Notes: generated by a model from the sequence alone, not told the origin. A DNA stretch of 64,000 bases from Bacillota bacterium (GCA_023436305.1 JAEZJQ010000142.1:1-64000); one strand, 5' to 3'. Positions 7,627 through 16,813 are shown, counted from the first letter of the stretch. A program made the numbers and translations.

Positions 7627-9096
7627 ATGTTTCCTGAGTATTCCGCCAATCAAATCTGGCCTCCGGAGGAATGGCAAGCGGTTTATGAACACTACCGGGA
7701 ATGGGCGGCCTGGTATTCCGGCGACCCGTTGCAAATCTCCGACGCCCTGGCCTCAAAAGTGAACATTCCCACTCGGCAAGGCCAATTCTGGGCGCAGGAG
7801 ATTAAGAACGAACGCCGGATCATGCTGCATGTGCCGATTGCCGGAGAACTGGCCACCACCAGTTCCAATTTTCTATTCTCGGAAGTGCCTACCGTGACCT
7901 TACCCGGTGTGAAGATCGGCGACGCCAAAGTTAAAAAGATGCGGCAGCTTTTGGACCGGAACGGTTTTTATAATTCCATCCTGGAAGCCGCCGAGATCGC
8001 CTCGGCCATGGGCGGGATCTTCCTGAAGATTAACTGGGACAAGAAATTGTTTCCCTTCCCGGTGCTTAATATCGCCCAGCCGGATAACGCCTTGCCGGAA
8101 TTCAAGTTTGGAATTTTGACCGCCGTCACCTTCTGGAAAGCCATCTCCGATGACATGAAAACGGTTTACCGGCTGCTGGAGCGGCATGAGCGGGGCAAGA
8201 TTTACACCAAATTGTTTCAGGGCAGCGCCAACACTTTAGGGAAAGAAGTACCGCTGGATACATTCGAGGAAACCAGGGATTATCCGCCGGAGAAAGAGAC
8301 GCCCATCAAAGACGATATCATGGTCCGTTACATTCCCAATATGAAACCCAACAAGATATTCCGGGGTTCGGCGCTGGGTCAGTCGGACTTTGGCGGGGCG
8401 GAAGGCCTGATGGACTCTTTGGACGAGACTTATACCTGCTGGATTCGGGATATCCGGCTGGGCAAAGGGCGGATTATCGCCCCTCAACAATACCTGCGCG
8501 ATATTCAGACCGGCAACCCCCGGTTCGATTTCGAGGAAGAAGTCTTCGAGGAATTGGACTACGACCCCAACGACTTGCAGGGAGCCGGTTCGATTAAGAA
8601 CGTCCAGTTTGAGATCCGGCATGAAGCCTTTCAAAAAACCTGCCTGGACTTGATCGCCCGGATTATATCGAATGCCGGATACGCGCCCCAATCCTTCGGT
8701 CTGGGTGTCGGAATGGCCGCCAATGAATCCGGTTACGCCTTGAATATCAAGGAAAAGAAATCGGTGATCACCAGCGCCAAGAAAGCCCGGTACTGGAAGA
8801 CGGCGCTGGAAGATTTGCTGCAAATGATGCTGGCCATTGAATCCGGCGGCGGCCACGAACGGCCTTGTATTGAGATTAATGATTGCGTTACCTCGGATTT
8901 AACAACCATCGCCTCCACCTTGAACATGCTGAACGCGGCGGTGGCCGTCAGTATCTATACCAAGGTTAAAATGGTCAACCGGGATTGGACGGAAGAACAG
9001 ATTCAAGAAGAGGCCAACCGGATCCTTGAGGAATCCAAGATTGTCGGGCTAAAACCATCTGCCCCAAATAACGGCCAAATACCGCCGAAAGGATAA
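7627..9096 (+). CDS. Portal protein (SPP1 gp6-like)
   Basis: 489 residues, the usual length of SPP1-type portal proteins that form the dodecameric DNA channel at one capsid vertex. Typical segments are the N-terminal WYSGDP, the LDETYTCWIRDIRLGKGRIIAP region and LGVGMAANESGYALNIKEKKS. The gene has GAGGTGA eight bases before its ATG and sits between terL and the next structural gene. The C-terminus is disordered and proline-rich. Confidence 0.85.
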   Translation: MFPEYSANQIWPPEEWQAVYEHYREWAAWYSGDPLQISDALASKVNIPTRQGQFWAQEIKNERRIMLHVPIAGELATTSSNFLFSEVPTVTLPGVKIGDAKVKKMRQLLDRNGFYNSILEAAEIASAMGGIFLKINWDKKLFPFPVLNIAQPDNALPEFKFGILTAVTFWKAISDDMKTVYRLLERHERGKIYTKLFQGSANTLGKEVPLDTFEETRDYPPEKETPIKDDIMVRYIPNMKPNKIFRGSALGQSDFGGAEGLMDSLDETYTCWIRDIRLGKGRIIAPQQYLRDIQTGNPRFDFEEEVFEELDYDPNDLQGAGSIKNVQFEIRHEAFQKTCLDLIARIISNAGYAPQSFGLGVGMAANESGYALNIKEKKSVITSAKKARYWKTALEDLLQMMLAIESGGGHERPCIEINDCVTSDLTTIASTLNMLNAAVAVSIYTKVKMVNRDWTEEQIQEEANRILEESKIVGLKPSAPNNGQIPPKG

Positions 9097-9101
9097 GGAC
9101 C

Positions 9102-10442
9102 ATGCTTTACGGGAGTTTTCTTTATCAGACGAACTTATATGAACGCGGCTGGCTCAGCGGCGAACGGATAATTACCATCCCGGTGGAGTTTGAAACCGGT
9201 TACGGGGCCATGGTGACGGTAGCCTGGACGGGAACTACACCCACCGGGACCCGGATTTCGGCTTACGTCAGTATTGACGGAAAACTTTCCTGGACAAAAC
9301 AAGTGAACGGCGCCGCCCGGTTTTTCCTGGTGGACACCCGGCAGGCCGGCCTGAAAAATTTCGATATCAAACTGGTTTTGGAATCTACGGTATTGGATGC
9401 GGTTCCTTCGGTTTCGGTGCTGGCGGTGACTATCGGCCAGATTGCCACCGCCTACCGGCTGGCTTATGATGTTTTAACCGACGCCGGTCTGACAGCCTCC
9501 GAATATCTGATTGACGCCGAACTTCTGGAATTCTATATTCCCTATGCCTGGCTTTATAAGTCCAGCCATAAACAGGCGTTGAAACAGGTTATCAAATTTG
9601 TGCTCGGCAATTGTTATACCGACCGGTCCAACCGGATCCATGTGGACGGTCCCAACCATGCCCAAACAGCGGCGGCAGTCCAAACGATTACCGCCCGGAG
9701 CTACTTTCCGGGCCGGAAGCTGATCCCGTTTACCGGCCAAATGCCGACTCAGGTGGAGGTTTACGGCAATCCGCTGGTTCCCACCTCCCAATCCGAAGAA
9801 GTTTACCGGCTGAACGCCCAAAGCCTGCAAGCCGGGGAGGCCAAAACCTATACCTGTTTTTACACCACCTTTTACACCCAAAACCCGGTCTATAACTGTT
9901 CCGCCAGTTTGGAACTGGCCTCCACCGGGACCATCATCACCGCTCAGGAATACTTCGCCTGGGGCGCGAAGATTACCGTCAATACCAATATTGACTGTAC
10001 CTTTAACCTGGCGATCAGCGGCTATCCCCTGAAAGTAATAGGCCGCTTTAATGAACTGGTCTACCTGGGAAATACCACCACCGTCGATACCGGCGAAAAC
10101 CGGTTTTATGGCAGAAATCTTTACGGGTCCGGGCTTTATGCGCCTACTAAAAATTTAAGCCTGGCGAACTCGGTTTCTTATGCTCATCCGTCGAGCCACT
10201 TAATACAAAACCGTGAAATCGCCCGGAAAATCGCCAATGTTTTACTGCGGAAATTCAGCGGCTTGAAACCCCGGATGGAACTATCCTATGTCGGCAACCC
10301 AGCCCTGGAATTTGACGACCAGATTCGCTTGAAAAATTTACGGGACACCGGTTTGCAGGACTATATCATCAAGACCCATGAAGTTAAATATGAAAATCAC
10401 TCTTTGAAAGGAAGGATGATCGTAAACCATGTTACGGACTGA
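9102..10442 (+). CDS. Tail-hub-like structural protein
   Basis: 446 residues. The first 110 form a beta-rich domain (FETGYGAMVTVAW, TRISAYVSIDGKLSW) of the kind found in the middle of phage tail-hub/minor structural proteins. Then comes a segment with ASEYLIDAELLEFYIPYAW and NCYTDRSNRIHVDG, typical of the region after the hub domain, and a C-terminal part ending in IIKTHEVKYENHSLKGRMIV. It lacks the N-terminal hub domain, which is instead found alone at 13897-14478. Its place between portal and scaffold is unexpected for a tail protein. Confidence 0.55.
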   Translation: MLYGSFLYQTNLYERGWLSGERIITIPVEFETGYGAMVTVAWTGTTPTGTRISAYVSIDGKLSWTKQVNGAARFFLVDTRQAGLKNFDIKLVLESTVLDAVPSVSVLAVTIGQIATAYRLAYDVLTDAGLTASEYLIDAELLEFYIPYAWLYKSSHKQALKQVIKFVLGNCYTDRSNRIHVDGPNHAQTAAAVQTITARSYFPGRKLIPFTGQMPTQVEVYGNPLVPTSQSEEVYRLNAQSLQAGEAKTYTCFYTTFYTQNPVYNCSASLELASTGTIITAQEYFAWGAKITVNTNIDCTFNLAISGYPLKVIGRFNELVYLGNTTTVDTGENRFYGRNLYGSGLYAPTKNLSLANSVSYAHPSSHLIQNREIARKIANVLLRKFSGLKPRMELSYVGNPALEFDDQIRLKNLRDTGLQDYIIKTHEVKYENHSLKGRMIVNHVTD

Positions 10443-10914
10443 TGAAATGCTGAACCGGGCCGGTTCTTTTCCGAAGGAGAATCTATCAAATTTACCGGAA
10501 TTATGTGTCTTTTGGCAAAAAGTATTGCGGCTGCAGGACTGGGATGTGAAGCTCGCCGTGGTCCGCTTTCATGAGTTGAAAGACGGCAACCTCTTCGGGC
10601 AATCTTCTTGGATAATTTCCAAAAAATACGCTACCATCAAAATCTTGGACTGCCGGGATTATCACCTGGGGCATTGGTGGGACCGGGACCAGGAAGGAAC
10701 TTTGGTTCACGAATTGCTTCACTTGCATTTGGCTCCCTTGAAAGCCGCCAGCAACTGGCGGGACGGTTCCTTGGAGATGTACGCCTTGGAAAACGTCATT
10801 GAAACCATCGCTAGTTCCCTGCTTTTCTTGAAACGGGCCGGGAGATTGGACGAACTGGAATTAGGTTCGTTCTGGCCCCCGGTTGAAGTGACCGTCAACG
10901 TGAGCGGTAAATAA
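10429..10914 (+). CDS. HExxH metallopeptidase-like phage protein
   Basis: 161 residues with a clear zinc-protease helix TLVHELLHLHL at about residues 88-98, preceded by a beta strand carrying KYATIKILDCRDY. The layout resembles SprT-like or ImmA-like folds found as accessory genes in phage operons. Whether it processes a head protein or another target cannot be told. Its ATG lies 14 bases inside the end of the preceding gene, so it is translationally coupled. Confidence 0.55.
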   Translation: MLRTDEMLNRAGSFPKENLSNLPELCVFWQKVLRLQDWDVKLAVVRFHELKDGNLFGQSSWIISKKYATIKILDCRDYHLGHWWDRDQEGTLVHELLHLHLAPLKAASNWRDGSLEMYALENVIETIASSLLFLKRAGRLDELELGSFWPPVEVTVNVSGK

Positions 10915-10942
10915 AATCACGGAATACGCGAACGCGGAGGTT

Positions 10943-11617
10943 ATGACCATGTTGAAACGGTATTTATTCGGTTTTTCGAACTATCCTCTGATGGACAAAG
11001 ACACCGGCGGCGGAGGCGGGACGAATGATAATAACAATAATGAAAATCCTCCTGCCGGTGGGGACGGCCAAAACAAAGAACAAATTATTTTCCCCAACCA
11101 GGCTTCCTTCATGGAGCGGGTGAAACGGGAAGGCCGTTCGCAATTTAACGAGTTTATCAAAGAACTCGGCTTTGAGAAACCGGAAGATTTGAAAACCTTG
11201 GCCGCCAAAGCCAAGGAAACCGAGGAGAAGAACAAGACCGACCTGCAAAAAGCCCAGGAGGATAACTCTAACCTGAAACGGGAAAACGAGCAGGTCAAAA
11301 AGGACGCTGAGAAAACATTGATTGACGCGGCTTTACTGGTCCAGGCCGCCCAGGCCAATGTGAAGCCCGACCGGATTAAAGCCTTTCTCAAACTGGTGAA
11401 TTCCAGCGGGATTACCGTGGCGGACGGCGTTCCCGATGAAACCGCCGTCAAGACAGCCATCGGCGACACTTTAAAAGAATTTCCCGAATTCCTGAGCAAG
11501 CCGGGCAATGACAATGGCGGGGAGGATTTCGGAAGCGGCGGCGGCGGGCAGAAAGAGCTTGGCGGCATGTCGATGGCGGATTACATCAAGGCGCGATCCG
11601 GCGGCCAGGGCAAATAA
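10943..11617 (+). CDS. Capsid scaffold protein (DUF4355-like)
   Basis: 224 residues directly before the coat gene. The architecture is that of scaffolds: a Gly/Asn-rich flexible N-terminus, a long charged coiled coil (about 65-125), a helical segment with VKPDRIKAFLKLV and a Gly-rich tail. It should guide procapsid assembly and then leave. GGAGG precedes the ATG. Position and composition make the call solid even though sequence similarity in this class is weak. Confidence 0.75.
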   Translation: MTMLKRYLFGFSNYPLMDKDTGGGGGTNDNNNNENPPAGGDGQNKEQIIFPNQASFMERVKREGRSQFNEFIKELGFEKPEDLKTLAAKAKETEEKNKTDLQKAQEDNSNLKRENEQVKKDAEKTLIDAALLVQAAQANVKPDRIKAFLKLVNSSGITVADGVPDETAVKTAIGDTLKEFPEFLSKPGNDNGGEDFGSGGGGQKELGGMSMADYIKARSGGQGK

Positions 11618-11641
11618 ACTTAACATAGGAGGTAGATTGCA

Positions 11642-12769
11642 ATGGCAAATACGTTTATCACCCCTTCAATTGTGGCCCGCGAGGCCTTGATGGTTTTGCG
11701 GAACAATTGTGTGATGGCCAACCTGATTCACCGGGATTACAAAGAGGAGTTCGTGGAAGGTAAGGGAACCACCGTGACCATCCGGAAACCGGCCAACTTC
11801 GTGGCCAATGAATTCGACCGGACGGTGGGGATTGTCATTCAGGATGTGGTCGAAGGCAGTACCAGCGTGACTTTGGATACGATTCTGGATACTTCCTTTG
11901 AAGTCACTTCCGAACAACTGACCTTATCCATCAATGATTTCTCACAGCAATTAATCATCCCGGCGATGCAGGCTTTCGCCCAAAAAATCGATACCAAGAT
12001 CCTCGGTCTTTACAGAGATGTTCCCTATTATACCGGAGCGGCCAACGCTGAACTGGACAGTGTGGCCAAGATTATCGACAACCGGAAAGCGATGAACGAT
12101 AAAGCGGTCCCTCCCACTGACCGCCGGTTTGTCCTGGGAACCATGGCGGAAAGCAAATTATTGCAGCTTGAACTTTTCACTTCCGCCGAGAAAGTCGGCG
12201 ATAACGGGACCGCGCTCCGGGAAGCGTCCATTGGCCGGAAGCTGGGATTTGATTTCTTCATGGACCAGAACACCCCGAAACATACCGCCGGGGTTCCGGG
12301 CGGAACGCCCACCGCTACCGGTACTCTCGGAACCACTCAACTAACCATTGGCAGCGGCGGCGCGGCCGGGACTTATAAGAAAGGCGATTTAATCTCAATT
12401 GCCACTCTAACCAGTAATCTCTTTGTGGTCACCGCCGATTGCACTTTGAACGGCTCCGGGGCGGGAACACTCAATATCTATCCTGCTCTGCCCAGCGCCG
12501 TCACTACTCAGGCGATTACGCTGATTGGCAGCCATGTCAATAACATGGTCTTTCATAAAAACGCCTTCGCCTTCGTGAACCGGCCTTTGGCCTTACCGCA
12601 AGGCGTCGCCAAGGAACAGAAGGCCATCGTCAGTTTTGAGGGTTTCGGCCTCCGGGTCGTATTCGGATATGACATTTCGAAGAAGAAAGATATTTGTTCC
12701 ATTGACACCATCTGCGGTTTTAAAACTCTTTACCCGGAATTGGCGGTACGGGCGATTTCACAGAACTAA
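11642..12769 (+). CDS. Major capsid protein (P22 coat-like)
   Basis: 375 residues. The N-terminus (MANTFITPSIVAREALMVL, then DYKEEFVEGKGTTVTIRKP) matches the P22 coat-protein family, an HK97-fold group with an inserted I-domain. The segment from about residue 220 to 305 (Gly/Thr-rich beta strands, GTYKKGDLISI, TLNGSG) fits that inserted domain. AGGAGG lies before the ATG and a terminator-like hairpin follows the stop, both usual for a highly expressed coat gene. Confidence 0.8.
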   Translation: MANTFITPSIVAREALMVLRNNCVMANLIHRDYKEEFVEGKGTTVTIRKPANFVANEFDRTVGIVIQDVVEGSTSVTLDTILDTSFEVTSEQLTLSINDFSQQLIIPAMQAFAQKIDTKILGLYRDVPYYTGAANAELDSVAKIIDNRKAMNDKAVPPTDRRFVLGTMAESKLLQLELFTSAEKVGDNGTALREASIGRKLGFDFFMDQNTPKHTAGVPGGTPTATGTLGTTQLTIGSGGAAGTYKKGDLISIATLTSNLFVVTADCTLNGSGAGTLNIYPALPSAVTTQAITLIGSHVNNMVFHKNAFAFVNRPLALPQGVAKEQKAIVSFEGFGLRVVFGYDISKKKDICSIDTICGFKTLYPELAVRAISQN

Positions 12770-12777
12770 CCGGAACC

Positions 12778-12804
12778 GGCGGGGAACAACCTCCCGCCCT
12801 TTTC
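12778..12804 (+). terminator. Partial terminator after coat gene
   Basis: GGCGGG (12778-12783) pairs with CCCGCC (12793-12798), followed by CTTTTC. The short T tract suggests partial termination, leaving more coat than connector transcript. Confidence 0.55.
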
Positions 12805-12811
12805 ATCCATG

Positions 12812-13095
12812 GTGAGAAAAAGTGAGCATGGGTGAGAAAATCAGATTGCGATTTGAAGCGGCTTTTGATATATATTTCTCACGATTCTCACTTTCTCACT
12901 AAAATATCTTCTTTAGATGAGGACACCTACCCACATTTAAAAATCAATCCAGGGTAGGAAGGTTATCATTATTACATGGTAGCTTCAAAAAAAGTGAGAA
13001 AGTGAGAACGAGTCCTTTGCAACGAAAAGTGATCAGGTTTTGCCCGTTCTCACCATCTAAAATGAAATTGAGAAAGTGAGCCAAAAAGTGAGAAA
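12812..13095. repeat. Cluster of GTGAGAA repeats in non-coding gap
   Basis: In about 285 bp without a gene, GTGAGAA or its complement TTCTCAC (and close variants) occurs about ten times, for example at 12812, 12832, 12876, 12885, 12893, 12994, 13002, 13047 and 13088. Copies come in three clusters, direct within a cluster and inverted between clusters, so long imperfect hairpins are possible. This interrupts an otherwise gap-free operon between coat and connector genes. A protein-binding array (packaging, partition or replication) or a hairpin element is possible. Confidence 0.6.
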
Positions 13096-13106
13096 GGAAA
13101 TTGGCA

Positions 13107-13493
13107 ATGAATATCCCGTTTGCAACGGTTGACGATTTAATCGATTACCTGGGGCTAGCGGACGCCAGTTCACTCCCTGCCGATATTATCCGGATGATCC
13201 ACCGCGCCAGTGAATTAATTTACCGGAAGACCCGGCACATGACGGATACCACGGATAAAGAATCCGAAGTTACCCAGGCGACATGCGCCCAGATTGAATA
13301 TTGGCTGCAAATCGATGAGACCAGCGATATCACCGGACCACTCGGCCCCATGAAAATTGAGGATTTCTCCTTTAACTCCAAATTCGGGAAGCTGGGACCG
13401 CGTTGTAAAGAGATCTTGACTGACGCCGGGCTGATGTATAAAGGTGTTAGCGGTCCGTCTCACTACCATATCGAAGGGAAAGATGTGACATGA
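13107..13493 (+). CDS. Head-tail connector (gp6-like)
   Basis: 128 residues. The first half is a four-helix pattern starting FATVDDLIDYLGL and continuing IHRASELIYRKTRHM, the shape and length of head-tail connector/adaptor proteins that dock under the portal. An in-frame TTG at 13101 exists, but the AAAGGA element is better spaced for the ATG at 13107. The stop overlaps the next start. Confidence 0.65.
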   Translation: MNIPFATVDDLIDYLGLADASSLPADIIRMIHRASELIYRKTRHMTDTTDKESEVTQATCAQIEYWLQIDETSDITGPLGPMKIEDFSFNSKFGKLGPRCKEILTDAGLMYKGVSGPSHYHIEGKDVT

Positions 13494-13894
13494 AAATCCC
13501 CGCTTATGCTTTAAAGGTACGGGAAAGATTTTATACCTCCAATACAATGCTCGGCCAATTCAAACTGGGCTTACCTGGTGCGGAAACATTGATTGCCTCA
13601 CCCAGTAAATTCATCATTGAACCGGAGAATATCGGCAATGAGGAACGTTCCGCCGACGGGACGTTAAACACGGATAACATTGTCACCAAGAACAAATACA
13701 TCTTGAAATACAAGATGCTGACCGAAGCCCAGCGATTAATCATTCAGGCCGAACTTAACTTGGGTGTCACTCTTTCATTTCAATTCCTTGATGAAACCAA
13801 ACCGGTGAAGTGTTTATCTTTTCCCCGCGAACTTTCGAACACCCTGCCTGCGGCGGTTTGGAAGAATGTAACCGTCATCTTGAAGGAGGAGTGA
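13490..13894 (+). CDS. Phage structural protein, unknown
   Basis: 134 residues, mostly beta strands, with no family I can name. It overlaps the connector stop (ATGA) and ends two bases before the next start, so it belongs to the head-tail joining block. The sequence contains a loop (ENIGNEERSADGTLNTD) and a C-terminal strand-rich part. It could be a head completion or tail terminator protein; only position supports this. Confidence 0.5.
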   Translation: MKIPAYALKVRERFYTSNTMLGQFKLGLPGAETLIASPSKFIIEPENIGNEERSADGTLNTDNIVTKNKYILKYKMLTEAQRLIIQAELNLGVTLSFQFLDETKPVKCLSFPRELSNTLPAAVWKNVTVILKEE

Positions 13895-13896
13895 CC

Positions 13897-14478
13897 ATGA
13901 TTCCGGCCAGTAACGCTTTTTGGCAAGCAGTCCTTGGCACGAACCGGAAGATATACGTTAAAGTGACAGTTTACTGGACAGATAACTTGCAGGTCACTTA
14001 TTCCGGAAAAGACTTGTTTACCTTGACGCTGTTGGAGCAGAAGGATATTTACTCCGGATTGTTATCCGCCGGGAATTTATCCGCCAATACGCTGGAAATT
14101 GTCTTTAACAACATCAGCCGGATTTTCGACCCGACGAGTCAAACCTCTCCATTACAAGGGTTGTTGAAGCCCAATCGGAAACTGGAACCCTTCATTGGAA
14201 TAGACCTTGGCGGAGGAAATATCGAGTGGATTTCGTTAGGCATTTTTTGGTCGGGTGAATGGATTTCCCCGGAGGAGAAAATCAGGACTTTTGTCAGTGG
14301 CACCGATAGATTGGAGATGCTTGACCGGTCGTTGTTCGACAGCGGGAGAGTTTTGATTCCCCCCGCAGCAACTATCCGGACAGATGACGATACCCTGGAC
14401 TGGTCGCAAGGTGAACTAAACCAGGTACGGGCGACCAATGACGGAAGGCTGGTACTCGACTTGGCGGGAATGTCGTAA
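13897..14478 (+). CDS. Tail-hub N-terminal fragment
   Basis: 193 residues. The pattern EQKDIYSGLLSAGNLSANTLEIVFNN, then PNRKLEPFIGI, IEWISLGIFW and FVSGTDRLEMLD is that of the N-terminal hub domain of phage minor tail proteins. The last 25 residues (LDWSQGELNQVRATNDGRLVL) look like the start of the beta-rich domain that normally follows and then stop. Such proteins are usually several hundred residues longer. The missing continuation resembles the gene at 9102-10442. A frame start further upstream (13810) lacks a ribosome site; GGAGG precedes 13897. Confidence 0.55.
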   Translation: MIPASNAFWQAVLGTNRKIYVKVTVYWTDNLQVTYSGKDLFTLTLLEQKDIYSGLLSAGNLSANTLEIVFNNISRIFDPTSQTSPLQGLLKPNRKLEPFIGIDLGGGNIEWISLGIFWSGEWISPEEKIRTFVSGTDRLEMLDRSLFDSGRVLIPPAATIRTDDDTLDWSQGELNQVRATNDGRLVLDLAGMS

Positions 14479-15260
14479 ATGGGAAGCCCCTGGGGGCTGC
14501 ACGGGTGAGACTCAATCAGAACAGCTTCGGGCGGGGCGGGGGAACAATCAGAACGGGCTTGCAAATTCGCGGCTGGCCGTGATTGCTACTTTGACATGTG
14601 GAAGCCGTCGGCTCCCTGAACCACTAGGCGGCTGGCAAGAGAGCAGACCTGATATATTCGACGGGCGGAAGTCTGCGTTTGACAGCCGCCGTAGGTGATT
14701 TGCTTGCGGAGGCGACTTCGAAGGGACTGCTCAAAAGTTTTTCAGCGGCTGGCCGTGTTTTCTCCCTGACCTGTGGAAGCCGGTTGGCCTGCGGAGCCGA
14801 CTTGCGAAGCCGACATCCGGGACCGGGCAGGCCGCCACGGACGGCGGTCAGGCAGGATGCCGGTGCCCGGTCCCCTGAATCAAGCGGACCAGCGGACTCC
14901 CAGACTACTACCCTCCCGCTGGCGACATAACGCTTTTTATACGATGGCCGAAGACCTCATTGAGAAAACCCGACCGGCGTTGTATAAAAAACGTTATGTC
15001 GGCGGCCCGGATGATAGGCCTCCAGTTCCGCTTTCAGATAGGCGGCGGAGGAATCAGGAGCAACACCTTATGGGTTCCCACCGGAGGATCAGGAGGAGTC
15101 GGCCTTGTCCCGACGATTGGCTGCCGGTAGGACATCAGGGACAAGGACGGCCCCCGGCAGCGGCGGCTTCCTTGAGGTGGATAGGCGGCGCCGAGTGGGC
15201 AAGGCTTACAAAATTACTTTCACAGGGTTTAGGCTTCAGAGGAAAGCTTGCGGCGCTGGC
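14479..15260. other. GC-rich non-coding stretch
   Basis: Several open frames cross this stretch, but all are short, overlap one another, are rich in Arg/Gly/Ser and lack ribosome sites, so I call none. It begins directly at the abrupt end of the hub-like gene and holds many short inverted repeats, including a 20-bp one described separately. Composition is unlike both the structural genes and the AT-rich cargo. Confidence 0.5.
14922..14999. repeat. 20-bp inverted repeat pair
   Basis: CGACATAACGCTTTTTATAC (about 14922-14941) is matched by an inverted copy at about 14980-14999, 19 of 20 positions, around a 38-bp centre. Neither strand shows a T run after the hairpin, so it is not an obvious terminator. 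It could be the ends of a tiny mobile element or a recombination site. Confidence 0.55.
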
Positions 15261-16430
15261 CAATGGAAGTGGTCTGCTTCGATTGGCCGGTCGGCCCGCA
15301 GAATGAACCTGGATTTGGTTTTTTCGCGAACAGTCCGGACGGAATTGGCGGACAGAATTGCTTCAGGTCCGGTCTGTCCGTCGGCCTCGACGGTCAATGG
15401 AAGCGGTCTGCTTCGATTGACCGGAGGATAGACCCGGAATGGATTTTCTGATTTTCGCGAATTGTCCGGGCGGAATCAGCACCAGAAACTCTTCCGGCCC
15501 CGGTCTATTCGTCGGCCCGGATTCATGGCCTTCATTCCGTGGAGTTTAGGCTCACGGTGGCAGACCCGGATCGCCGGCCAAGTAAAGAATTACTCCGCTT
15601 GGCCGGTTGGCTGGGGATTCCGGCCAGCGTTCCGAAATGTTTTTAGGCTTCGGTAAACGGACTGGATTCGCCGGTCAATGGAAGCGTTTTTCTTCGATTG
15701 GCCAGTCGGCCCGAAGAATGGACCAGGATTTTGCTTTTGCGACGAATAGTCTGGACTTGAACGGCTAACTGAATTTCATCAAAGTCTGGTCTATTCGGTC
15801 GGCCTGAATTCCGGCAAGCATTCCGGGTGGTTTGCTTCGATTGGCCGGTCGGCCCGGAGAATGGACCCGGATTTGGCTTTTTCGCGAATTGTCCGGACTG
15901 ATTTAGCAAACGGAATATCTTCAAATGCGGACTATTCGTCGGCAAGGATTCCGGCCTGCATTCTGAAGTGTTTTAGAATTCAACGAACAGCCTGGATTCG
16001 CCGGCCAATGGAAGTGGTTTGCTTCGATTGGCCAGTCGGCCCGGTGAATATACCCGGAATAGCTTTTTCCGCGAATTGTCCGGACGGAATTGACAGACAG
16101 AATTGCTTCAAGTCCGGTCTATTCGTCGGCCCAAATTCGTGATCTTCATTTCGTGAGGTTCTAGGCTCTTGCTGGATGGTCCGGATCACCGGCCAAGGAA
16201 AGATCTACTCTTCTTGGCCGGTCGGCTAAGATATTCGGCGGCGTTCCGGAATGTTTTTAGGCTTATTAAGCAGGCATGGAGGAACTTGCCGGTCAATGGA
16301 TGCGTTCTGCTTCGATTGGCCGGTCGGCCCGGAGAATGGACCCGGATTTGGCTTTTTCGCGAATTGTCCGGGCGGACTTAGCAAACAGAATTGCTCCGGC
16401 CCGGTCGGTTCGTCGGCCTTCATTAAATGG
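15261..16430. repeat. Degenerate tandem repeat array
   Basis: At least six diverged copies of a unit beginning CAATGGAAG and containing CTTCGATTGGCCGGTCGG, then GGACCCGGATTTGG and TTCGCGAATTGTCCGG. They start near 15261, 15395, 15676, 15825, 16006 and 16294. A second module with a GGCCAAG...CTTGGCC hairpin occurs at about 15570-15605 and 16190-16220. Copies 15395/16006 and 15676/16294 are offset by about 611 and 618 bp, so a 0.6-kb block was itself duplicated. No frame is preserved across copies; it is not coding and not CRISPR. Confidence 0.7.
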
Positions 16431-16492
16431 TGATAACGGTAGTTGGGCCGGGGTTTTATGGTGAGTTATCCGAAAGAAAAGAGGTTTTAAGG

Positions 16493-16813
16493 ATGGAAAA
16501 GGAGACTTTGGAACTGATTCAATCCATTTTGCAGGAGCAGAACGCGCAGAGCAGGCAACTGGGGATTTTAATCGGACAAAACCAGGAGATTTTGAACCAT
16601 GTGAACCGAATTAACGGTTCCATCGCCGGGCTGAACCAGCGCTTGATTTTGGTGGAGACGGCCCAGAACGAGAAAACCGGGGCCGCCAGGGTAAAATCCA
16701 CCATCGGACAGCGGTGTTGGCGGGTTGTTGAACTGATTATCGCGGCGGTTCTTGGAGTCTATCTCGGAGAATGGGCGCAGAAACTTGGATTAAAACCGAA
16801 AAATCGTCCTTGA
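16493..16813 (+). CDS. XhlA-like holin accessory / hemolysin protein
   Basis: 106 residues: an N-terminal coiled coil (about 1-65, with GQNQEILNHVNRINGSIAGLNQRL) and a single C-terminal membrane segment (VVELIIAAVLGVYLGEW). This is the layout of XhlA-type proteins that act with a holin and endolysin. The start at 16493 follows GAGGTTTTAAGG. The leader just upstream (GGTTTTATGGTGAGTTATC) nearly repeats the one before the endolysin gene. It lies far from the other lysis genes. Confidence 0.6.
   Translation: MEKETLELIQSILQEQNAQSRQLGILIGQNQEILNHVNRINGSIAGLNQRLILVETAQNEKTGAARVKSTIGQRCWRVVELIIAAVLGVYLGEWAQKLGLKPKNRP

Noticed and set aside
14438..15451. Overlapping Arg/Gly-rich frames of 60-177 codons
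   Set aside because: They overlap each other in several frames, lack ribosome sites and follow the repeat content rather than a protein pattern.
15261..16430. CRISPR array
   Set aside because: Units are long, degenerate and variably spaced; no uniform spacers and no cas genes.
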